The notes beneath the pieces were generated by a model, which had not been told where the DNA came from, searched no databases, and was given only the letters and a program-made list of their open reading frames with translations. DNA of 64,000 nt from positions 1-64,000 of the forward strand of contig CAKUMH010000009.1 of NCBI GenBank assembly GCA_934667625.1, given 5' to 3'. Below are positions 1-8,310 of this stretch, in pieces; the first letter of the stretch is position 1, and every line of letters begins with the position of its first letter. The stretch is from an uncultured Elusimicrobiales bacterium. Lineage in GTDB: Bacteria; Elusimicrobiota; Elusimicrobia; Elusimicrobiales; Elusimicrobiaceae. The translations under genes were made by a program, and so were the position numbers.

Positions 1-40
1 AATGTAGAAGATTTGGGGATATTCGCTCCACCTCTCGGGC

Positions 41-976
41 TTACGCCCGGAGTTCTTGCGAGCGGAATGTATAGAAATTAGCACAAGGACGCTCTTGACG
101 ATTTGGTAGTTTGTTTAAATACATAACCCCTAAAATACCACATTGTTTGGCCCAAAAAATTTTGTCAACAAAATAGGTTTCTATCCCTTGTATCGTATCT
201 TCTGAAAATACTTTTTCAAGGATGTTTGCATTAAGAACAGAAATGTAATTATCCTTGGCATCTGTGCGAGCTTTCTTTTCTACTTCCTGAGTATAAAATA
301 CAGGTAACCCTGTAATTTGAGGAATCTGGCGGAGCTTTTTACTGGAGTGCTCTAACACCGAGAACCAAACATCTTCTAAGCTAGGATTTTCCCCCAAAAA
401 AGGCAGTGTATGTAAATTTTTTGCTACAGCTTTACTAATCACACCAGCCCCTTCTTCCGGCCCCGCCATAGACACAACACAAGAAACAGCATCTTTTAAT
501 TCAATCGCAGTGTAAGCCGAGAAGCAGGACATATCAATGACCGCAATTTGTACACCTTCATCTGTCAATTCTTTAAGAATTGGGTACAGTTCACGTATGG
601 GTTCGTAAGTATTGTTGATACAAATGCCGTGCTTCCCTTGTTTGTAATTGCCGTGGCTTATCATGCCAATTAAAAGTTGTTGAGGTGCCCGGTTGTGGGC
701 TAAATTCTTGAGAGTATCTTTAAACGCTGACCAATCCGCTTCTACCACGTTGTTAAGCTGGGTTTGTTTAGAGGGATCTATAAATCCTTGTACATGCCAT
801 CCTTTCTCTTCTAAAAAATGGCTCCATTCATTAAATTCAACAATAAAATTAGCTCCACCGTTTATTATATCGCAACCGCCACCTATCAAAAACGCCTCTT
901 TTTGATAGAAAGGAGCTGCGCCTAACAACCTGCCAATACATAATAATGCAAAAATGATAAGCAACCGTTTTTTCAT
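41..976 (-). CDS. Secreted caspase-like (clan CD) cysteine peptidase, putative
   Basis: The 311-residue protein begins with a clear Sec signal peptide (residues 1-20, MKKRLL then a hydrophobic core ending LLGAA), so it should be exported. A His-Gly pair in the context MISHGN (His108) and a cysteine in VIDMSCFSA (Cys151), each at the end of a predicted beta strand, match the His/Cys dyad layout of clan CD peptidases (caspase-like, clostripain, legumain). I cannot assign one family within the clan. A good Shine-Dalgarno sequence (AAGGAGATT) precedes the ATG. It stands alone, with no operon partner visible, and its substrate is unknown. The stop codon lies in the tetraloop of a short GC hairpin (36-49). 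The export and dyad suggest a role outside the cytoplasm, possibly on host or dietary protein, but that is inference. Confidence 0.6.
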   Translation of the reverse strand: MKKRLLIIFALLCIGRLLGAAPFYQKEAFLIGGGCDIINGGANFIVEFNEWSHFLEEKGWHVQGFIDPSKQTQLNNVVEADWSAFKDTLKNLAHNRAPQQLLIGMISHGNYKQGKHGICINNTYEPIRELYPILKELTDEGVQIAVIDMSCFSAYTAIELKDAVSCVVSMAGPEEGAGVISKAVAKNLHTLPFLGENPSLEDVWFSVLEHSSKKLRQIPQITGLPVFYTQEVEKKARTDAKDNYISVLNANILEKVFSEDTIQGIETYFVDKIFWAKQCGILGVMYLNKLPNRQERPCANFYTFRSQELRA

Positions 977-1280
977 GACAATCTCCTTTTCTTGCCAACT
1001 TATATATTGATTGTATCAAACATTAAACTCAATAAGAAAGATTCTAATGTAAAAAGACAAAACTGCGCTACCGAAAGTTGAACCGAGGCAGCTGCAAAAA
1101 ATACGCGCTAATTTTTCACCAAGTTAGCGAGTGAGAGTTACCAAGAAATATGGCATTATTTTAGACATGCTATTGTCGTTAAAACACCGCCGGATGGACG
1201 CTGATTTTAAATCCGCACTTTGCGTGCGAGTTAAAATTTTGTCCGCAGCGCATCAACGGCTTTATGTTTTTACGGGCGGC
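977..1280. other. Intergenic stretch with a long interrupted hairpin (1193-1254)
   Basis: No gene is seen in these 304 bases. The right part can fold into a long interrupted stem: GATG/CATC, CGCTG/CAGCG, ATTTTAA/TTAAAAT and CGCAC/GTGCG, nested around a five-base loop at 1219-1223, with an 8-base bulge on one side. A smaller inverted repeat CGCTAA/TTAGCG lies at 1106-1129. The large hairpin sits 27 bases past the stop of the ankyrin gene, so it may mark the 3' end of that transcript, but no U tract follows it. The promoter of the caspase-like gene should also lie here. Confidence 0.4.
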
Positions 1281-1892
1281 TCATTCGTCCCCGCGTAAAA
1301 TGGAAAGCACTAACATGGCTTGGCGGTAGTCGGTCCTTTCCTGTTCGGAAAATTTTTCGTTATCCGCCAGGGCCTGGGCAACCGTCTGCCCGTTGGGACC
1401 TAGTTCATCGGGATTGGCACGGGCTTGCAAAAGCGCCTTTACCACGGCGGGCGAATTATACCGCGCAGCCAACCACAGCGGTGTTTCCCCCGCATTGTTT
1501 TTGGCATCTACATGCGCCCCATTTTTGGTAAATTCCTCCAGCACCGCCACGGTGGGGTTTTCCTTGGCCGCCACCATAAGAGCCGTTTGCCCGTTGTTGT
1601 CTGCTAAATGTAAATCGGCCCCCGCTTCCAAAAGCTGGCGGATGACCTCAGGGTTTTCCGTATGGCGGGCGGCATAAAAAAGCGCCGTTTGCCCCGCCTT
1701 GTCCCGTTCGTTAATATCGCCCGAGCGGCGGATAAATTTTTTGGTTTCGCCCAGCTGTGCATGCTGTTCCAGCGCCTGCATGAGGCGCGTGGCCCCGCGC
1801 TCGTCCGTTAGCGAAACGTGATAGCGGTAGTACAAACCCCCGGCAAGAAGGCCCACACAAATCAGTAAAAACACCCACATATTCTTTGTCAT
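1281..1892 (-). CDS. Membrane-anchored ankyrin-repeat protein
   Basis: The 203-residue protein has an N-terminal membrane anchor (residues 5-22, MWVFLLICVGLLAGGLYY) followed by about three and a half ankyrin repeats. These are recognised by GQTALFYAARH, GQTALMVAAKE and GETPLWLAARY, each followed by a helix and a D/N-rich turn. Ankyrin repeats bind partner proteins; the partner is not evident here. The anchor suggests the repeats face the periplasm, though the reverse cannot be excluded. The gene is divergent from lysS and close to it. No strong Shine-Dalgarno sequence is seen, and a TACAAT box ends only about six bases before the ATG, so the transcript may be nearly leaderless. Confidence 0.75.
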   Translation of the reverse strand: MTKNMWVFLLICVGLLAGGLYYRYHVSLTDERGATRLMQALEQHAQLGETKKFIRRSGDINERDKAGQTALFYAARHTENPEVIRQLLEAGADLHLADNNGQTALMVAAKENPTVAVLEEFTKNGAHVDAKNNAGETPLWLAARYNSPAVVKALLQARANPDELGPNGQTVAQALADNEKFSEQERTDYRQAMLVLSILRGDE

Positions 1893-1946
1893 ACAAGTAT
1901 TGTATCACTTCCGCGCCCCTGCCGCCAGGGCCCCAATTTGCTAGAA

Positions 1947-1970
1947 TATAATAGATATCATTCAAGAGGT
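1947..1970 (+). promoter_or_regulatory. lysS promoter -10 box and ribosome-binding site
   Basis: A perfect TATAAT (1947-1952) is followed by AGAGGT (1965-1970), six bases before the ATG at 1977. No convincing -35 box is seen. This Shine-Dalgarno sequence decides for the inner ATG over an upstream in-frame ATG at 1938. Confidence 0.6.
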
Positions 1971-1976
1971 TTTATT

Positions 1977-3518
1977 ATGTCAACCGAACATACGCAACAA
2001 CACAACAATGCGTTGGACGAAATCATCGCGCAACGCTATGCAGAGGTGGACGAAATCCGCCAATTGGGCGTAACGCCTTACCCCAACCGCTGCGAAAAAC
2101 AAATTTCCTGCCAACAGGCCAAGGACTCGCCGGAAGGCGCCGAGGCAGTTACCGCGGGACGCTTGATGCAAATTAGACTTATGGGCAAGGCCGCCTTCGC
2201 GCACCTGCGCGATTTTTCGGGCCGGGTGCAGCTTTATATTGCCAAGGACAACTTGGGCGATGAGCCGTATGCCTTCTTTAAAAAACACATTGCCGTGGGC
2301 GACTTTGTGTCCGTTTCCGGGCATGTGTTTGTGACCAAAACGGGCGAAAAAACTATTAAAGCAACCAAACTGACGCTGCTCTCCAAAGCGATCCGCCCCA
2401 TGCCGGAAAAATATCACGGTTTGCAAGATACCGAAGTGCGCTTCCGCAAACGCCACTTGGACTTAATTGCCAACGAGGACGTAAAAGAGATTTTTATTAA
2501 ACGCGCCAAAATTATTTCCTCTATCCGCAAAACCTTGGACGAAAAGGGCTTTTTAGAGGTGGATACCCCGGTGCTCAACCCCGATTCCGGCGGAGCTATC
2601 GCGCGTCCGTTTGAAACGTACCATAACGCGCTGAAAATGCCGCTCTACATGCGCATTGCGCTGGAGCTGTACCATAAACGCTTAATCATCGGCGGTATGG
2701 ATAAAATTTACGAAATCGGGCACATGTTCCGCAACGAAGGCATTGACACCACCCACAACCCCGAATTTACCATGATGGAACTCTATCAGGCGTATGGGGA
2801 CGTAAACACCATGGCGGATTTGTTTGACGAAATTTTGGGAAACGCCGCCAAAGCCATTGGAGCGGAGAAAATTCATTTCCGCGGGTATGACGTGGATTTA
2901 AGGCCGCCCTTTAAGCGCCTCTACATCCCGGTGGCGTGGAAAGAAAAATTCGGCCGCGACATCCACGAAGTGCTAAACGGACGCCACTTCAACCGCGCCA
3001 AATTGGAAGAAGTTGCCAAGGAACAAGGCGTTAAATTCGGCCCGAATGACAGCGATTCCGCCATTTTTGATGAACTGTTTGAAGGCAAGCTGTTGGCCGA
3101 TTACCACAACCCCGTGATTGCTATGGAATACCCCACGGCGGTGAGCCCGTTCTCCAAAACCAAACCGGGCGACCCGGAACTGGTGGAACGCTTTGAGGTG
3201 TTTGTGAACGGGCAGGAACTCGGCAACGCGTATACCGAGCTCAATGACCCGGCTGACCAGCTGCAGCGCCTGAAAGACCAGGCGGCGGCCAAGGCCGTGG
3301 CCAAAGGAGAGGACGCCAATAACGCCGACATCTTGGACGCAGATTACATTGAGGCCATGGAAAGCGGTATGCCGCCCACCGGCGGTATGGGAATTGGTAT
3401 TGACCGCATTATCATGATGTTGACGGGTCAAGACTCTATCCGTGAAATTATCTTGTTCCCCACGCTCAAAAAACTGGACGAAGGCGAGAACGAGAAAAAA
3501 GACGAAACAAAGAAATAA
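1977..3518 (+). CDS. lysS: Lysyl-tRNA synthetase, class II
   Basis: The protein charges tRNA-Lys with lysine. The 513 residues have the usual class II LysRS layout: an N-terminal OB-fold anticodon-binding domain (about 60-160) and a catalytic domain. Motif 2 is near residue 251 (FRNEGIDTTHNPEFT) and motif 3 near 470 (GMGIGIDRIIMMLTG, ending in REIILFP). Length is normal for the family. The C-terminal tail is charged (GENEKKDETKK). The ATG is chosen because AGAGGT sits six bases upstream. The gene is monocistronic and ends at a strong terminator. Confidence 0.97.
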   Translation: MSTEHTQQHNNALDEIIAQRYAEVDEIRQLGVTPYPNRCEKQISCQQAKDSPEGAEAVTAGRLMQIRLMGKAAFAHLRDFSGRVQLYIAKDNLGDEPYAFFKKHIAVGDFVSVSGHVFVTKTGEKTIKATKLTLLSKAIRPMPEKYHGLQDTEVRFRKRHLDLIANEDVKEIFIKRAKIISSIRKTLDEKGFLEVDTPVLNPDSGGAIARPFETYHNALKMPLYMRIALELYHKRLIIGGMDKIYEIGHMFRNEGIDTTHNPEFTMMELYQAYGDVNTMADLFDEILGNAAKAIGAEKIHFRGYDVDLRPPFKRLYIPVAWKEKFGRDIHEVLNGRHFNRAKLEEVAKEQGVKFGPNDSDSAIFDELFEGKLLADYHNPVIAMEYPTAVSPFSKTKPGDPELVERFEVFVNGQELGNAYTELNDPADQLQRLKDQAAAKAVAKGEDANNADILDADYIEAMESGMPPTGGMGIGIDRIIMMLTGQDSIREIILFPTLKKLDEGENEKKDETKK

Positions 3519-3543
3519 AGTTATTTTGTAAGAAAAGAAAGAA

Positions 3544-3578
3544 CACCCCGCGGAAATTGTACCTGCGGGGTGGTTTTT
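3544..3578 (+). terminator. Rho-independent terminator of lysS
   Basis: The inverted repeat CACCCCGC / GCGGGGTG (3544-3551 and 3565-3572) is followed by GTTTTTAT. It lies 26 bases past the lysS stop. It may also stop the convergent pilin transcript, though the T tract on that side is poor. Confidence 0.85.
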
Positions 3579-3655
3579 ATGACAGCTACATGTAAGAGAA
3601 CAGGCTGGATTTAGGCCTTGCAGGTTTCATCAATCATTTTTTAACCAAGTGCCTC

Positions 3656-4132
3656 TCAGTTGTTGCAAAGACCTGAAAAAGAACCCCCGGTATAGCAATA
3701 ATTAGTCCATTTTCCATCGCTAAATACACTTTGCATGGTAACCCAGGAAGACGGATCGCCATGGTCAAGCGTAGAGTAAGAGTACAACAAGTAGGATCCG
3801 CTATCGCTATTGGAACCAGAAACGCTGTAATTTACTTTTCCATCTTTGCTGGTGCAAAACTGGCCTTCACAAGTAAGCATTTTCGTCACATCAATGTCCA
3901 ACAATTCCAGCAAATTAGTAGCATCTGAGACGTAACCATTGGCCAAATAATAGGCATCTACCCCTTTGCGCAACGCATTTAGCGTGGTTCGCATCTCAAC
4001 GATACGCGCCTTCGCTACTGCTCTTTTATACTGGGGCACGGCGATAGCCGCCAAAATGCCGATGATGAGAACAACCACTAACAACTCAATAAGCGTAAAG
4101 CCGCCTAAACGGCTTGTAGTAACGTTTTTCAT
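3656..4132 (-). CDS. Type IV pilin-like protein, cassette copy 1
   Basis: The 158-residue prepilin begins MKNVTTSRLGG, then FTLIELLVVVLIIGILAAIA. The cut by prepilin peptidase would fall between Gly and Phe. The N-terminal helix is nearly identical to copies 2-4, while the globular part is unique. It keeps a family motif YYLANGYVS and has cysteine pairs (CEGQFC and CYTGG...LC) likely to form disulfides. The ATG is chosen because AAGGAAGGCGGTT precedes it. The frame stays open for 16 more codons upstream through the leader palindrome, but no Shine-Dalgarno sequence supports that start. No pilus assembly genes are nearby. The gene stands alone between lysS and the GH57 gene. Whether it is a major or minor pilin or a pseudopilin cannot be told. 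Confidence 0.88.
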   Translation of the reverse strand: MKNVTTSRLGGFTLIELLVVVLIIGILAAIAVPQYKRAVAKARIVEMRTTLNALRKGVDAYYLANGYVSDATNLLELLDIDVTKMLTCEGQFCTSKDGKVNYSVSGSNSDSGSYLLYSYSTLDHGDPSSWVTMQSVFSDGKWTNYCYTGGSFSGLCNN

Positions 4133-4233
4133 AACCGCCTTCCTTTTTGCTAAATTTTGAGTATACTCAAAATTTAGCAAAAAAAAAAACGATTACAACC
4201 CTTTTATATTTTACCGGCCAAAAAACGGCGCAA
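4133..4233 (-). promoter_or_regulatory. Pilin cassette leader, copy 1: promoter, T11 tract, 30-bp perfect palindrome, RBS
   Basis: Read on the minus strand, in order: a possible -35 TTGCGC (4233-4228); -10 TATAAA (4208-4203, 19-base spacer); the conserved GGGTTGTAATCG, which is the likely transcript start region; a run of 11 T (4189-4179); a perfect 30-bp palindrome (4178-4149, centre GTATAC); AAAAAGGAAGG; and the ATG. The five T and five A next to the palindrome extend the pairing to 40 bases. The T tract can also pair with AAAAAGGAAGG by A-U and G-U pairs, which would bury the ribosome-binding site. The same block precedes copies 2, 3 and 4. Confidence 0.75.
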
Positions 4234-4377
4234 AAAAAGGACAACAGCCACGGCAAACAAGGAAGAGATGCTGCACTAAAACACTTCAGCATGACGCCTC
4301 TTTTGCAAAGTACCTAACACTACGGAATGGCGGGGGAAAATACAAATCGCAGAACAACACGGGCCGTGGAACAAGCG

Positions 4378-4399
4378 GCGGGGCTCCAAAGAGCCCCGC
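4378..4399 (-). terminator. GC-rich hairpin past the GH57 gene
   Basis: The stem GCGGGGCTC / GAGCCCCGC has a four-base loop and lies 13 bases past the GH57 stop. No proper U tract follows on the minus strand, so it is either a weak terminator or an mRNA-stabilising hairpin. Confidence 0.5.
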
Positions 4400-4412
4400 C
4401 TATTCTCTAATT

Positions 4413-6782
4413 TTACAGTGCAATTTTTAGCTTGCGCGCGAGAGCACGCAAAATATCTTTTTTGGCGGCCTCGGCCCCCAACGCCTTTAGGCCAAAAAAG
4501 ACAAACTCCTGCGCCTTGACCGTGTCCGGCGAGAAACCAAAAATTTCCGCATAGTTTAAAAACTCCACCAGTTTTAAAGCGGCCGCTTTATCGTGCGGAT
4601 TGCGCGCAAACGCAAAGGCCAAGAACGTCAGCTTTTCCGTAACGGCCTCCAGCACGGGCCCGTGCGCAACATCCAGCCCCAGCGTTTTTACGTCCTCCAT
4701 TAATTCTTCCAGCGCGTTAACATCCACCTGCTGGGCACGGAACTCCGCCTTTAAATCGGCAGACAACACAAACTCCGCCACCGACAAAAAGGATTTCGGT
4801 ACCGGGGCGCCAATCAGCTGCAGGCCGCGCACCACGGGATATTCCCGCTCAAAAATTTCCGTAAACTTTTGGTCGGTTTCCTCGTCCAATTTGCGCAACG
4901 CCAGATTGACCACCTTGCGCCGCACATCCAAAAACATGGACGACAGCGGATACTCCTGCGGAAAAGTTTTGCGCAAAAAGGCGGCGCATTCGTCATACTT
5001 TTTTTCGCCGAACAAAGAGGCCGCCTGCGAGCACGCAAAACCGGCATCAAAAGTCCCTTCCGCACCCGCCGCACAGACAAAATCCGCCGCGCCGCGTTGG
5101 AAAAGGGCAAAGTAAATCTTTTTTTCCACAAGCGTTGTGAGCGCCTTCAACCGCAAATGCCCGTAACAAAGCGAAAAACCCGGCGCCGTCAGCCGCGTGG
5201 GTGCATATTCCAACACTTCGCCCGCATAGGCCTTTTTCGGATTGACGGTTTCATCCGCCAAAACGGAAATAACATGCTGCAAGGCAATCTTTTCCATGGG
5301 CATGGCTTGCGGTTTTACATAACGTTTGTATACAGCCGCACCGTTTTTAAATTCTTTTAAATTGCTGGGCGCCGCCGCCAATTTTTCCAAAAAGGCCGGC
5401 TCCAAATCCACCCCGCACAAGCGGTGGTTTAGCTCCATGGCGCGCGCGGCATATTGCATAATCTGCACCGTTTCTATCCCGCTGATTTCGTCAAAAAACC
5501 ACCCGCAGCTGGTATACATAAGCAGGGCGTTACGCTGCATCTCCAGCAGCATCAGCGCATTGGGCCGGTTAACCCAAGCTGTTTCCGTGGCGTGTTTTAA
5601 AAAGAAACGGTGCTGCGCGTCCAGCGAGCGGTCCAAAATCAGCCGGATATAATCGTTGCGGGCGTCCCACGGATTTTTAAAATACCGGGGACCGAGCGTT
5701 TCAAAAGTTTTCACCATTTCGTCGCGCGCGTAGTCCAGCGCCGCACGCAAAGGCCCGCGCCATTTTTGGTTCCAGCCCGGCTTCATTCCCGAGTTGCAGC
5801 CGCAATCGGCACGCCAGCGTTCTACTCCGTGAAAACAGCTCCAAGAGGAATTTTCCACTATTTGCGCTTCGTAAACGGGCGGATTTTTAGCCAAAAATTC
5901 GCCGTACACGGTGAGTTCCACGCCCGGAGTTTGTTCAATTTTTTTCAGGCAATAAGCCAGGGCCATTTCTGCAAATTTTTGGTGATGCCCGTAGGTTTCG
6001 CCGTCGGTGGCAATGTGCATAAGCTGGGGTTCCGGGCTGTCGTTATAAGTGCCAAGCAGGCGGGAAGCGAACTTTTCGCCCGACGAAAGCGTGTCCGAAA
6101 AAGCAATCCCTTGCGAAATAGGTCCGTCGTAAAAAAACAGCGCTATTTTTTTACCGCTGGGCAGATTACATAAATAGGCGCGTTTCGGGTCTACCCCGGC
6201 GCCGACGTCCTGCCATTTTTCCTCGCCGATTTTGCGAATCCGTTTGCATTGTCCCGGCGCTAAAATGACAAACTTCATCCCCTCGGCGGCCAGCACCTCC
6301 AGGGTTTCGGTGTTGCACGCCGTTTCCGCCAGCCACAAGGCCTCCGGCGCGCGGCCGAAGCGGGCGGTAAAATCGGCAATGCCCCATTTAACTTGGGTTT
6401 CTTTATCGCGTGCGTTGGCAAGGGGCAAAATCATGTGATTGTACGCCTGTGCAATCGCACTGCCGTGCCCGCCAAAACGGGCTTGGCTTAAACGGTCTGC
6501 CTCTAAAATGGCCTGGTATACTTCCGGCTCCTTCTTTTCCATCCACGACAAAAGTGTCGGCCCAAAGTTAAAACTGATACGGGCGTAATTATTCACTAAA
6601 TCGGTTAAATTTTTCCCCTCGTCCAGTACGCGCGCCAAGGCGTTGGGAGAATAGCACTCCGCACAAATGCGGCTGTTCCAATCGTGAAACGGGGCGGCGC
6701 TGTCTTGAATTTCAATTTCCTCCAGCCAGGCGTTTTCGCGCGGCGGTTGGTAAAAATGTCCATGTATGCAAAGATATTTCAT
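4413..6782 (-). CDS. Glycoside hydrolase family 57-like protein with DUF3536
   Basis: The 789-residue protein opens with MKYLCIHGHFYQPPREN, the typical start of the GH57 barrel in this subgroup. It continues with FGPTLLSW, LAETACN and HIATDGETYGHHQ, matching GH57 conserved regions. The C-terminal half (about 330 on) fits the DUF3536 region, mostly helical. GH57 enzymes act on alpha-glucans (amylase, 4-alpha-glucanotransferase, branching enzyme). The exact activity of the DUF3536 group is not established, so I do not name one. No signal peptide is seen, so it is probably cytoplasmic and acts on stored glucan. The inner ATG starts the conserved HGHFYQP block. No Shine-Dalgarno sequence is seen, and TATAAA lies about ten bases upstream, so the mRNA may be nearly leaderless. 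Confidence 0.85.
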   Translation of the reverse strand: MKYLCIHGHFYQPPRENAWLEEIEIQDSAAPFHDWNSRICAECYSPNALARVLDEGKNLTDLVNNYARISFNFGPTLLSWMEKKEPEVYQAILEADRLSQARFGGHGSAIAQAYNHMILPLANARDKETQVKWGIADFTARFGRAPEALWLAETACNTETLEVLAAEGMKFVILAPGQCKRIRKIGEEKWQDVGAGVDPKRAYLCNLPSGKKIALFFYDGPISQGIAFSDTLSSGEKFASRLLGTYNDSPEPQLMHIATDGETYGHHQKFAEMALAYCLKKIEQTPGVELTVYGEFLAKNPPVYEAQIVENSSWSCFHGVERWRADCGCNSGMKPGWNQKWRGPLRAALDYARDEMVKTFETLGPRYFKNPWDARNDYIRLILDRSLDAQHRFFLKHATETAWVNRPNALMLLEMQRNALLMYTSCGWFFDEISGIETVQIMQYAARAMELNHRLCGVDLEPAFLEKLAAAPSNLKEFKNGAAVYKRYVKPQAMPMEKIALQHVISVLADETVNPKKAYAGEVLEYAPTRLTAPGFSLCYGHLRLKALTTLVEKKIYFALFQRGAADFVCAAGAEGTFDAGFACSQAASLFGEKKYDECAAFLRKTFPQEYPLSSMFLDVRRKVVNLALRKLDEETDQKFTEIFEREYPVVRGLQLIGAPVPKSFLSVAEFVLSADLKAEFRAQQVDVNALEELMEDVKTLGLDVAHGPVLEAVTEKLTFLAFAFARNPHDKAAALKLVEFLNYAEIFGFSPDTVKAQEFVFFGLKALGAEAAKKDILRALARKLKIAL

Positions 6783-6847
6783 ATATATATTTATAGCAAT
6801 TAATGCTAAAATATGCACAAGGCCGTCTGCCCGTCAGAAAAAAGGCC

Positions 6848-6875
6848 TTGACTCCGGCGGCAGAACGACTATACT
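6848..6875 (+). promoter_or_regulatory. Promoter of the phoH-like gene
   Basis: TTGACT (6848-6853), a 16-base spacer and TATACT (6870-6875) fit a housekeeping sigma-70 promoter. They are followed by the Shine-Dalgarno sequence AAGAGGGG before the ATG at 6917. Confidence 0.75.
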
Positions 6876-6916
6876 ATAAGTATCCCGCCGAAAGGCAACT
6901 ACAAGAGGGGTGCACT

Positions 6917-8242
6917 ATGAAAAAGACATTTATTTTGGACACCAACGTGCTCTTGCACGATGTGAACTGTCTGCATGCGTTTGAGGATAACGACATTATT
7001 ATTCCCATGGCCGTTATTGAAGAGCTGGACACCTTCAAAAGTGAAGGCGATACCCGCGGAAAAAACGCCCGCATGGTTTCGCGCGCGCTGGACGAGATGC
7101 GCTCGCAGGGCCGCTTGAATGAAGGCGTGAAACTGGCCAAAGGCGGTACGCTTAAAATTGAGCTGGATAAACCGAATATGCTGCCGCAGTCGCTGGCGTT
7201 TAACAAAGCGGACAATGCCATTTTAAACATTGCCTACACGTTGAGTAAAAAAGAAGGTGCTTACAAAAAGAACGCCGCACCCGTGATTGTGGTGACGAAA
7301 GACATCAACATGCGCCTAAAGGCCGAAGCCCTGGGCCTTTCTGCCCAAGACTACACGACGGACAAGGTAAATGTGGACGAGCTCTACACGGGTGTAGCGG
7401 AACTGGAGGTGCCGGCGGAACAGATTGACGCCTTCTACCGCGACAAAAAACTGGCCGTGGACCCGACGGTCTACTACCCAAACGAATTTATTATTTTAAA
7501 GGCCAATGACGGAAGCAAAAAATCCGCCATGGGCCGCGTGGCCAATAACGGCGAATTTGTGCTCCGCCCGCTTTCCGCACAGGAACCCAGCGCGTGGGGC
7601 ATTAAGCCGCTCAACAAAGAACAGCGTTTTGCCATGGAACTGCTGCTGGACGACAGCTTGGATATCGTAACGCTGGTCGGTACGGCGGGTACGGGTAAAA
7701 CCTTAATCACCCTGGCGACGGGCTTACAGCGCACCATGGATGAAAATGCTTACCGCCGCTTAGTGGTGTGCCGCTCCATTGTGCCAGTGGGCAAGGATTT
7801 GGGTTTCCTGCCCGGAACCAAAGAAGAAAAGCTGGAAGCATGGATGGGCGCTATTTACGACAACCTGGCATTCCTGGCGGACCGCAAAAACCCGGACGAA
7901 GGCGAGGAAAAGGCGCACTATCTGTTGGACAGTGGCAAAATTGAAATTGCCTCTGTTACCCACATGCGCGGACGCTCGCTCCCTGGTCAATATATGATTG
8001 TAGACGACGCACAGAACCTGACGCCGCACGAAATGAAGACCATCCTCACCCGCGCGGGCGAAGGCACCAAGGTAGTGGTGACGGGAGACCCGTATCAAAT
8101 TGATACGCCGTATTTGGATGTGGAATCCAACGGGCTTACATATTTGGTGGACCGCTTAAAGGGCCAAAAGACGCACGGACACATTACGTTCACCAAAACG
8201 GAACGCAGCCGCCTGGCGGATTTGGCTTCCAGATTGCTGTAA
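6917..8242 (+). CDS. PIN-domain PhoH-like ATPase (PhoH2 type)
   Basis: The 441-residue protein fuses an N-terminal PIN nuclease domain (about 1-140) to a PhoH ATPase domain (about 230-441). In the PIN domain the acidic residues of ILDTNVLLHD, EELDTFK and VTKDINMR can be seen. In PhoH the Walker A motif GTAGTGKT is near residue 255 and the Walker B region reads VDDAQN. PhoH2 proteins are reported to be RNA helicase/RNases, so a role in RNA turnover is likely, though its substrate is unknown. The ATG at 6917 is chosen because AAGAGGGG precedes it and the PIN fold begins there. It is a single gene with its own promoter and terminator. Confidence 0.9.
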   Translation: MKKTFILDTNVLLHDVNCLHAFEDNDIIIPMAVIEELDTFKSEGDTRGKNARMVSRALDEMRSQGRLNEGVKLAKGGTLKIELDKPNMLPQSLAFNKADNAILNIAYTLSKKEGAYKKNAAPVIVVTKDINMRLKAEALGLSAQDYTTDKVNVDELYTGVAELEVPAEQIDAFYRDKKLAVDPTVYYPNEFIILKANDGSKKSAMGRVANNGEFVLRPLSAQEPSAWGIKPLNKEQRFAMELLLDDSLDIVTLVGTAGTGKTLITLATGLQRTMDENAYRRLVVCRSIVPVGKDLGFLPGTKEEKLEAWMGAIYDNLAFLADRKNPDEGEEKAHYLLDSGKIEIASVTHMRGRSLPGQYMIVDDAQNLTPHEMKTILTRAGEGTKVVVTGDPYQIDTPYLDVESNGLTYLVDRLKGQKTHGHITFTKTERSRLADLASRLL

Positions 8243-8261
8243 GGTTTTTGAAAGAGACAGA

Positions 8262-8293
8262 AAAACGCCCCCGCTGTTAAACGGGGGCGTTTT
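8262..8293. terminator. Bidirectional terminator between phoH-like and sel1 genes
   Basis: AAAACGCCCCCG / CGGGGGCGTTTT (12-bp stem, 8-base loop) has a T tract on both strands. It serves the convergent phoH-like gene and the sel1 operon. Confidence 0.9.
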
Positions 8294-8310
8294 ATTTGTC
8301 TGGGAAATAC

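Noticed and set aside
1938..1979. Longer lysS starting at an ATG 39 bases upstream
   Set aside because: That ATG lies in the promoter region around TATAAT, and AGAGGT is placed for the inner start.
4133..4233. Pilin leader palindrome as the terminal repeat of an insertion sequence
   Set aside because: There is no transposase, no second terminal repeat on the other side of the genes and no target-site duplication. The palindrome always sits at the same place in the 5' leader.
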